A DNA stretch of 45,275 nucleotides, from the NCBI GenBank assembly GCA_011321935.1, contig DROJ01000403.1, positions 1 through 45,275 on the forward strand, given 5' to 3'. The notes beneath the pieces are model-generated. The model searched no databases and was not told the origin of the DNA. It saw only the letters and a program-made list of their open reading frames with translations. Below are positions 1 through 9,600 of the stretch, piece by piece. Position numbers and translations under genes: made by a program. Origin of the DNA: Bacteroidota bacterium. GTDB lineage: Bacteria; Bacteroidota; Bacteroidia; Chitinophagales; Saprospiraceae. The first letter of the stretch is position 1. Every line of letters begins with the position of its first letter.

Positions 1-48
1 ATAACGGGTTAAATTTTTCAAGTATTGATTATCAATGGTTTAGGCTCC

Positions 49-81
49 ACGTTTACTAAACTTTTAAAGTTTAGTAAACGT
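49..81. repeat. 33-nt perfect palindrome with single-nucleotide centre
   Basis: ACGTTTACTAAACTTT-T-AAAGTTTAGTAAACGT, nested within ATAACGGGT (1-9) ... ACCCGTTAT (111-119). Confidence 0.9.
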
Positions 82-187
82 AACTGCCTGAAAATCAGTA
101 GTTTTTTTTTACCCGTTATCCGCATTAGTGGTTAGTGGACTAATCACTAATCACTACTTTACTGATCACTGATCACTGATTGTTTTA

Positions 188-2548
188 TCACCGTTTCAAG
201 ACGTAGGCATGTACCTGCTCATCAGCTAATTTTTTGACCATGTTAAAGGCGTCCTTTTTCTGATCGAAAGTTTGCACATAAACGGCATAAAGGCGGTTTC
301 TTTCCTGTCTTACGATATTGGCTTCAAGATGCCCTTTTTCCATTAAAAGCGAAGCCCTTCTTAATGCGTTATCATGATTTGAAAAGGTGCCCGCAATTAC
401 TGCATACCTGCCCTCTTTGTAATACTCGTCTTTTAAAACATCGTTCCCTGAAGTTGAGGAGCTATTTATATTTGCGGTTGATGATTCAGTAGCCGCTACA
501 TCCCGTCCACCTTTGCCACTGTCTTTAGCGTCGTCCAAAGAAACCGCTTCGGCAAAATAGTCGCCTTCCGCCCCCTGCCCTGCAATGGGCGTAATCCCTT
601 CAGGAGAGGTGCCCAGCTCCAATATTTTTATTTCCGTCCTTCTGTTGTACTGATGCTCCTCTTCCGTACACCTGACCCCATCGGCACAACGGTTGCGGAG
701 GTGGCTTTCGCCATAGCCCACTGGCTCAAGGCGGTTGCCCGCTACTCCCCTCGAAACGAGGTAATCGAATACACTTTTAGAACGGCGCTGCGACAAATCC
801 TGGTTATAAGCTCTCCCGCCCCGTGAATCAGTGTGCGAGGCCAGTTCCAGTTTCATCCCAGTAAATTGGCCGAGCAGGCCGACCACCTCATTTAAATCTT
901 GGTAGGCATCTGGCCGCAATGTTGCATCATCGAAATTAAAATAAATATTTGGCAGGCGGATAGTCATTCCTGCATATACCGGCGAACCTCCGAGGTACAA
1001 TGGCAGGTCAATTTTGCTGTTTGCCTCGCTGCAAGAAATCCCTTTTGTGTTAACGATACTGGGGGCAGAAGTCAGCCCGTCTTTTTCCGCATAAACAGAA
1101 TAGTTGTGCTTGCAATCAATGCAGTATTCGTAAAAGCCCGTCGCATCAGCATATACGGTAATGGCCTCTTTGCTGTCAACGTCTATGATCTTGACCGTAG
1201 CTCCCGAAACAGGGCCGCCCAAACCTTCGCGCAGCACTTTGCCCGTCAATGAAATACAGTCCACGGCCCTTTCCAAAGTAATGCCCAAATCATTCAGGTC
1301 GGTATCGGGAGTGATGACCACATACTGTGGCACGTAACCCTTCTTGGCCACTTTCACTACATAATTCCCCCTTCTCAAAGTAATGTCGGCCTTGCCATCG
1401 TCTCCCGTTTCAGCTACTTCGCCCAGGCCATTTGAATTAATGTCAAGTACAAAATTGTCTGGCCCGTCACCAGGCCTCAAGCCCACTATTTGATCGTCGG
1501 AAGCAGATAGCGATACATCTTTAAAATTGATGGCACTGACGGCAGCACCAGATAGAGGGCTGCCATTTTTATCATAAACAACAAGGCCGTCGAGCGACCT
1601 GCCCGTGCCCGCAATAGGCGCAGTATCCTCTCCCTCAATATAAAAACTGTATATATCGTCATCGCCAAAACCACCCTTGCGGTCGGAGGAGAAATAGCCG
1701 TTTTTATTGTCTCGGTCAACGATAAAGCCAAAATCATCGGACGGAGAATTAAAAGGCGTGCCCATATTTACAGGCATCCGCCACTCTTCGGTCTGTTTGT
1801 TTTGAGTGGAATAAAACAAATCCAAATTGCCCAGGCCGCCCTGTCCGTCCGAAGAAAAATAGAGGGTGCCGTCGGCAGCTATAAATGGGAACACCTCATT
1901 GCCCGGCGTATTTACTTTGTCCCCCAAATTTATCATTTGGCTCCACTTCCCGTCAACCCTGCGCACGGCGTACAAATCCATGCCGCCATATCCACCGGGG
2001 ATATCGGAAGAAATAAAAAGCACATCTTCGTCAGGCGTGATCGTCGGATGGCAATAATTATAATTGACATTGTTGAATGACAATTTCTGCACATTCTCCC
2101 ATCTCTCGCCATTTTTGGCAGCGGCATAAACCTGTAGCTTCTTGAAGCCGTCAGGCGCTTGTTCCTGACTTTCATTTCTGGTAAAGAAAATGGTATTGGC
2201 CGTCCGGTCAAAAGTGACCGGCCCTTCGTGCAGCCTGAAGATCAGTTCATCGGCAAGGGGTTCAGGCTCACGCAGAAAACCTTCTTCGTTCCTGCGTGCC
2301 CGGTAAATGGACATAATGTTTTTGCCACCGATGTTTTTGTCTTTTACACTGTAAATAAGACTTTCGTAACGAGTAGAAATAAAGACGATGCCGTCTTTGT
2401 AAAAAACCGGGCTGAATTCGAGCAGGTCTGAATTGATACCCCTTTCGTTGCTAACGATTACCCGTTCCTCTGAAAGAGGAACCTGGGCAACGACCCCAGT
2501 TGCGAACGCATAAAATGCGCAGATCAAAATTGTGAAAATGTTTTTCAT
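188..2548 (-). CDS. OmpA-family outer membrane protein with PD40/WD40-like repeats, carboxypeptidase-regulatory-like domains and a C-terminal SPOR-like domain
   Basis: ORF 188..2581; likely start is the internal Met (MKNIFTILICAFYAFATGVVAQ signal peptide) at 2548. PD40-like motifs (FISSDIPGGYGGMDLYAVRR, YFSSDGQGGLGNLDLFY), OmpA motif (LELASHTDSRGGRAYNQDLSQRRSKSVFDYLVSRGV), C-terminal SPOR-like YAVIAGTFSNHDNALRRASLL...VYVQTFDQKKDAFNMVKKL. Confidence 0.9.
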   Translation of the reverse strand: MKNIFTILICAFYAFATGVVAQVPLSEERVIVSNERGINSDLLEFSPVFYKDGIVFISTRYESLIYSVKDKNIGGKNIMSIYRARRNEEGFLREPEPLADELIFRLHEGPVTFDRTANTIFFTRNESQEQAPDGFKKLQVYAAAKNGERWENVQKLSFNNVNYNYCHPTITPDEDVLFISSDIPGGYGGMDLYAVRRVDGKWSQMINLGDKVNTPGNEVFPFIAADGTLYFSSDGQGGLGNLDLFYSTQNKQTEEWRMPVNMGTPFNSPSDDFGFIVDRDNKNGYFSSDRKGGFGDDDIYSFYIEGEDTAPIAGTGRSLDGLVVYDKNGSPLSGAAVSAINFKDVSLSASDDQIVGLRPGDGPDNFVLDINSNGLGEVAETGDDGKADITLRRGNYVVKVAKKGYVPQYVVITPDTDLNDLGITLERAVDCISLTGKVLREGLGGPVSGATVKIIDVDSKEAITVYADATGFYEYCIDCKHNYSVYAEKDGLTSAPSIVNTKGISCSEANSKIDLPLYLGGSPVYAGMTIRLPNIYFNFDDATLRPDAYQDLNEVVGLLGQFTGMKLELASHTDSRGGRAYNQDLSQRRSKSVFDYLVSRGVAGNRLEPVGYGESHLRNRCADGVRCTEEEHQYNRRTEIKILELGTSPEGITPIAGQGAEGDYFAEAVSLDDAKDSGKGGRDVAATESSTANINSSSTSGNDVLKDEYYKEGRYAVIAGTFSNHDNALRRASLLMEKGHLEANIVRQERNRLYAVYVQTFDQKKDAFNMVKKLADEQVHAYVLKR

Positions 2549-2629
2549 AAGTTGTTCAAGTGTGTTTCTGTTTAATGACACCCATATTCAATTGGGGGGG
2601 ATCATGAAAACAGGCACCAAACTTCTGAA

Positions 2630-3583
2630 TTATTTTTTCTTAAAATACCGGGGATTTTCAAGGTTTCCTTTTTCATCCCTCAGGTCGTAGCGAGCTACCA
2701 GCTCAATGGATCCCGAAGAGTAGTCTTTTATGTCAGAAAGGGTGAAGTCATATGAAAGCCCTGCACCTATTTTTTGGTTGAATTGATAAAACAGCAGCAA
2801 ATCCATGCTATCTCCAGTATTGTTCCCACCGGCCCTATAAGTCAGGCCGCCCGTCAGCATTTTTTTCCACCGCACCATAACATTGACATCCACATCCAAA
2901 GGCGCCTGGTCAACCCATTTTATCAGCATGTTCGGCATTACTTCAATGTCATCGGTTGCGGGAATTACTGCCCCCAACACAAAGTACCTGTGCGGGAATG
3001 CTTTGGCCGGCGTGTTCGACAAATCATTAAAACTAAGATTGTTGGGATAAAGTTGAGGTGAAGAGGCCCCGAAGTAAAAAAGGTCTTTGTAGCTCAGATG
3101 AAAACCGACACCGACATTTGCGGAATAGTTGTCATCATAGCTGCCATTATTTGCGGAGGGATCGTTTCGGGTAACCGTTATTATGCTTGGGTCTGAAAAA
3201 CGGACTCCAAGATACTCCAAACTTGCCTGAATTCCTAATCTCAGGTCTATTTCTTGGGTGATCCTTAAATTATAAGAATAGGCCGCCGAACCCAACCAGT
3301 TGTTTGAAACCCCGATCCCCCTCCGGAAAATCGTGCCACCTAAACCTGCCCGTTGTTTCATGATGGGTGTTTGAAAACTAATGAGCTGCGAATTGGGCGC
3401 ACCTTCGAAGCCCAGCCATTGACTACGGTGCAAGGCAGTGAAAGAGGGTGTGTTCCGGCTGCCGACATAGGCTGGGTTGTACAATTGCTGGTTGTAAACA
3501 AAATTGGTGAATTGGGATTCCTGTTGCCCAAAGGCAGTCAACGAAAACAAGAGTACTATTGCTATTGTCAATATTTTTTTCAT
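2630..3583 (-). CDS. PorP/SprF family type IX secretion system membrane protein
   Basis: Signal peptide MKKILTIAIVLLFSLTAFGQ, then QQESQFTNFVYNQQLYNPAYVGSRNTPSFTALHRSQWLGFEGAP...; directly downstream of a giant type B CTD adhesin. Confidence 0.92.
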   Translation of the reverse strand: MKKILTIAIVLLFSLTAFGQQESQFTNFVYNQQLYNPAYVGSRNTPSFTALHRSQWLGFEGAPNSQLISFQTPIMKQRAGLGGTIFRRGIGVSNNWLGSAAYSYNLRITQEIDLRLGIQASLEYLGVRFSDPSIITVTRNDPSANNGSYDDNYSANVGVGFHLSYKDLFYFGASSPQLYPNNLSFNDLSNTPAKAFPHRYFVLGAVIPATDDIEVMPNMLIKWVDQAPLDVDVNVMVRWKKMLTGGLTYRAGGNNTGDSMDLLLFYQFNQKIGAGLSYDFTLSDIKDYSSGSIELVARYDLRDEKGNLENPRYFKKK

Positions 3584-3658
3584 GTCTTTTTCGGTTTTGG
3601 GCCCATGGTCCATCGTTTTTAGCCTGTACTAAAAACCATGAACCATGTACCACATTTT

Positions 3659-6600
3659 TTAGCGATAAATCATTACAAAACCTTTCTCTGCTTCCTGTTT
3701 AGTATCACATTGGAAAATGTAGAAATAGGTACCATCGGGCAAATCCCTGCCATTGTAAGTACCCTTCCAAGAATTGTCATACGGGGCAGCTTCAAAGACT
3801 TTGTCCCCCCATTCATTAAAGATAATCAACTGATTGTCTGGGCACTGCCCAACTTCAAGGCAAGAAACCACGAACTGGTCATTGATACCATCCTCGTTCG
3901 GGGTAATCAAAGTTGTTGCAATGCACTGGTCCCCAGGAAACCTCACCTGTATAGAGACCAAAGCGACATCGCAAGCATTTGGACAATCTTTGTAACATAT
4001 CTGGTAGGCCATCACATCGTTTTCCCTGAAATCCCTGTTCGGGGTATAGGTAAATACCCCGTCGCCATTATAAGAGACACTACCATTGCTTGGTTTCTGT
4101 ATTACTGTAATGTCGTAATCATCATTTTCCAACACATCGTTCACTACCACATTAAAACTCTGCGGCGTATTGACGATACCCACCACTACTTCGTCGTTTG
4201 CGATGGGCGATTCAATGATGTTCACATCAACGGCATCGCTCGAAGTACATCCATTCAGGTTGGCCGTTACCATGTAACTGCCTTCCAATATGGCCGGCAC
4301 AACGGGGCAGCGGTCATTGGAAAAAATATTGCCGGAAGGGTCTTTCCATTCGTAACCCGCCCCGGTCATTGCAGGTTCTGCACAAAGGGAAAGGTCGTCG
4401 TCTTCGCAAGCAGGGCCATTTTGGACTGCTGTAATGTCAGACAAAGCATCCGTCACTTCCAATTGTATGGTGCCAATGCTGATACATTGTTCCAACGCTC
4501 CCGTAATTGAAACAGAATACAGTCCGGAACAGGCGGCGTTGATATTGTCTATGGTCAGCGTTTCGCCAGTTTGTGTACCGCATGGGCCACTCCATATATA
4601 GGTGTTTCCCGCCGCATTGGTGGAAAGCACAACAGCGCTCGTCCCATCAACACATTCCACGCTCCCTGCCACATTTATATCTACCGACAAAGGCTCTTCC
4701 ACGGTAATGGCGACTTCGCCAATATCAGAAACACATCCATCTATTTCTACTTGGATGCCATACGTCGCATCGGCATCGGGCTGGATAGAACCTGGGAAAG
4801 TACAGGGTACTTGCTGGCCATTTTTATAACAAATAGTCGTAGCCCCTTGTGGTATGCTACTGAACAAAGTTGTAGAGCCGCCCATGCAAACAACAGTGTC
4901 CGTTGCTTGAAGTACGGGCGTTTCGGGTTTGTCCGTGAAATCAAAAGTGACCGTTTCGCTCACTGAACAGCCAATGGGCGAACTTGCGGTTACCGTATAT
5001 TCACCAGAACAAGCAGAAGAAACATTCGACAGCGTAAAAACAGAATCCATTTGGCTGGCCGTACACCCGCCACTGATTTCCCAAGTCGCAGCACCGCCAG
5101 TCAATGCAGTGATCACCATGTCGGTAGAACCATCTACACACATGACCGCACCATCAGTCGTCAATGACAGCGAAGGTGTCTCCTCTACCACAACGATCCA
5201 CTCTGCCGTATCAGAAACGCAGACACCCTGTGTCACAAAATACTGGTAAGTATAAGTCCCCGGCACTGTCGGATTGGCAATGTTGTCGTGGTTGTTGACA
5301 TTGTTGATGCCAGCAGATGCCGCATCCGGCATGGCCGTCCAATGATAAGTAATGTCTGGCCCAGAAAATTCTTCTCCATCGAACATTATCTGTTCGCCTA
5401 CGCAGGCCTCGGTGGTATTGGCCGTAAGGTCTGGCTTTGGCGGCTCGTCATTTATGATGACATTCTTAGAAGCGACACCTGTGCAACCGTTTGAAGTAGT
5501 GCATGTAACGGTATATACCCCCGAATGGCTTGAGTTGGCATTGATGATGGTCAATGTTTCGCCGAAGGCAAATGTACCGTCGGGGAATTCCCAAACACAT
5601 TGCGTGACATCTGTATTTGCGGTGTCCACCGCTTCCAAAATAAGCGAGACATTGCCATTGGTACAGATCAGGTCGTTGTGGTTGATGACTATCTGCGGCT
5701 TCGGGAACAACTGCACCCCAACACTCGCAGTCATCGTACAATTGAATGGATAATTGATTTCAACGCTATAAGTGCCTGCGCCGTCCATTGGTATTCCGCT
5801 CAAAGTAAATGTAGCGTCCGTCGAAATAGTATCGCCTGCGGGGTCTGTCCAGATATAGCTTGCCCCGAGAACGTCATCCGTAAAGAAAGTGACATCATCG
5901 CCTTCGCATGGATTTGCCGGAAAAGCACTCGCCGTTGCATTTGGCAGGGCCTCTATTTCAATAATGAAAGAACAGGTTGCCTGATTGTTGCTCGGATCAG
6001 AAACAAGGTAGGTCAGGGTGTGCAGGCCGGCCCCAAAGGTGCTGCCGGAAACAAGCCCCCCCGTCTGCTGGACAGAAGCAATTCCACAATTATCAGTTGC
6101 CGAAATCCCGTTAAAGCTCAAGGCCACACTATCGCAGGCAACAGACTGAAGGCCCCCAATAAACCCAGACGGATCATCAATAAGCCCTCCATCCATGACG
6201 ATGTTTATATTGCTTGGGCAATCCACCTCTGGCAGCTCCTTGTCTTCTATTGTAATATTAAAATCAGCAGTTTGCGAATTATTGTTCTCATCCACTACCG
6301 TACAAGTGACGGTGTGCATGCCCGTACCAAAAAAGTCGCCTGATTCGGCATCGCAGTACGAAGTATCAACGCCGCAGTTATCACCGAAAGTGATAGCCCC
6401 CCAAGTCACTACCGCTCCACATTCACCAGGGTCGGTATCCATCACTATATTCTGCGGCAAATTGGAAATAGTCGGGAACTCTACGTCCTCCACGGTCACT
6501 GTAAAAGAACAGACCGTTACATTTCCTGCGGCATCTGTTGCCACCGCTTGCACCTGTGTATCTCCGAGAGGAAATGTACTTCCTGATTGGGGCAATGTTA

Positions 6601-9600
6601 TGAAGCTCACCACACCACAATTGTCCATTGGGCTGATAAAAGGCCAAGTCACCGCTGCCGAACAAAGCCCGGGGTCGTTGCCCACGGTCATATTGCCGGG
6701 GCAGGGGGCAAGCGTAGGTGGCTCGTTATCCGTCACCTTTACAGAAAATATACATTCAGTAATATTTCCCGTAAAATCCGAAGCCGTATAAGTAATGAAC
6801 TCTGTGCCAACGGGGATAAAATCACCCGGTTCATAAGGCGTCGCTTCAATGAACAATACGCCACAATTATCTTCTGCGGTTGGAGGAGTCCAATCAACTA
6901 CCGCACCGCAAAGCCCCGGATCGTTATTGACCACAATTTCTGCAGGGCAAGGGGCAATGTCCGGTGGCTGCGTATCCCTTACAAACAATTCGTAAGTGCA
7001 AGTAGCCGTATTGTTCGATTGGTCAGTTGCTGTCGCAACAATGATATTCGAGCCTAGCGGCAAAAGATCACCAATTGTAAAACTATAGGACAGCACAACG
7101 CCGGGGCAGTTATCGGTCGCATTTACCAACAGGTCGCCATTAAAAATAGCCCCGCAAGAATCAAGGGTATTGCCGATGGTATCTGGCATCATGGGGCAGT
7201 CGGTGATGACGGGGTCTTGCGTATCGGCCACCGTTACGGTAAATTCACAAGTATCCGCCAGCCCGCCAACATCGGTGGCTATGCTCACCACCGTCGTCAT
7301 CCCGACGGGGAAAAAAGTACCCGATGGCGGAGTGCTGACTATCACAACAGAATCGCAATTATCTGTTGCCGTCACATCAAACGTGACCAACGCATTGCAG
7401 CTATCGGGAGTAGCATCTACGGAAATAGGTGTCGGACAGGTGATGGCCGGAGGAAAGGTATCGGCCATTGTCACTAAGAAAAAACAAGTATCGGAAACGT
7501 TGCCGACCGAGTCCAAAGCTATGATAGCGACTGTTGTATCTGCCATAATTACAGTGCCGTTGGGCGGCACTTGCGTTACTTTCAAAGAATCAGGATGGGT
7601 ACAGTTATCTGTGAACGAAACCAAGCCCCGATAGTCGGGAAGCGTTGCCTGGCAATCCATGTCCGCATACAATATGGTGCCCGACGATGGGCAGGAAGTC
7701 AGCATCGGAGGAATGGTATCCAAAACAGTAACATTGGTAACACAGGAGGCACCATTACTGGCATCGGTCGCAGTGAGTGTAACCATATTGACGCCGATAT
7801 CGGAACAATCAAATGAACTATTATCAATGGCTAGGGTAAACATGCAATTGTCCGTCGAGCCGTTGTCCACATATGAAAGGTCAATCGTTGCCGAACCAGT
7901 GCCGTCCAGATATACAATGGTGTCCGCAAAGCAATTTGCAACGGGCACCTGCATATCGGCTACCACTACATCAAAAGCACAGGTCACGGTGTCGTCGCTT
8001 ATGCTGACCGCTGTATATGTCACTGTCGTTGTACCTACATTAAATACCTGATCGTCGGGCAAAGTGTCCGTGCCGCTGCCCATCGTCGGGGCGGACATAG
8101 AGTAGAACAGTTCCTGTAAATCAGCAATTGGCGCAATGACCGGGCCGTCGGTATTGACCTCGGCATTGCAGGAGTCGGGGTCTGTGGAGACGTTATAGTC
8201 CATCGGGCAGATTATGGTAAGCACATTGTCTTCCGTAATCACTACTTCAAATGAACAACTATCAATATTGCCAGCGGCATCTTCTACGTAATATGTTACC
8301 GTTGAAGTGTCAACAGGGAAACTTGTACCGCTTGCATCTCCTCCGTCACCTTCCATGGTCAACGCACCAGTAATATGGTAGTAGGTGGTATCAATCCCAC
8401 AATTGTCATTTGAAGAGACGAGGGCAATATTGGCAATCATGGTGTCCATTGTTCCTGCAGGTACAAGGATACTGACATTTGCAGGACAAGATAGGGTTGG
8501 CAAAATGTTGTCTTCAACTGTTACCGTCGCAGTGCAATCATCAGTATTAGTGCCGGGATCGGTCGCTGTCAAAGTCACCGTGTTCGCTCCCAAATTGGTG
8601 CAGTCGAAACTACCGTTGTCGATTGACAAAGAGACAGAGCAGTTGTCGGAGCTTCCGTTGTCAACATCTCCCGCTACTATGCTCGCTTGGCCGCTGGCGC
8701 TCAATTGGACAGTGATGTCCTGACACATGGCCACTGGCGGAATATTGTCTTCTACCGTTACCGTTGACGTGCAATCGTCTGTGGCCATGACCGGGTCGGT
8801 CACTGTCAAGGCCACCGTGTTCGCTCCCAAATTGGTGCAGTCGAAACTGCCGTTGTCGATGCTCAAAGTGACCGAGCAGTTGTCGGAACTCCCGTTGTCA
8901 ATATCTCCCGCCACTATGCTCGCTTGGCCGCTGGCGCTCAATTGGATCGTTATGTCCTGACACATGGCCACTGGCGGAATATTGTCTTCTACCGTTACCG
9001 TGGCGGTGCAGTCAACAGTGTTCATGCCCGGGTCGGTCGCTGTCAAAGTCACCGTGTTCGCTCCCAAATTGGTGCAGTCGAAACTGCCGTTGTCGATGCT
9101 CAAAGTGACCGAGCAGTTGTCGGAACTCCCGTTGTCAACATCGGCGGCTACTATGCTTGCTTGGCCGCTCGCACTCAATTGGACAGTGATGTCCTGGCAC
9201 ATGGCCACTGGATTTGTCACATCATCAATAACAACATCTTGCGTCTGCATAGAAACATTGCCGTTTCCATCATCAAAATTCCAAGTGATGGTATGAGTGC
9301 CTTGCGTACTATAAGTTAATGGATCAGTTGTCGTGCCCATTATCACACCTTCGCAATTATCCGTAGCAGTCGGTACAGATGTAACTGTTGCAACGCATTC
9401 GCCAGTCACATCCGGCAAAGTGGCCACGTCAGGGACAGGTGCAGTTACATCATCAACAACTACGTTTTGCGTTTGTGTGACGGTGTTTCCATTGCCATCA
9501 TCATAAGTCCAAGTCACAACGTGTGTACCTTGGGTATTATAAGCCAGCGGGTCAGGAGTTGTACCTGTCAATGTCCCTTCGCAATTATCGGTTGCCGTTG

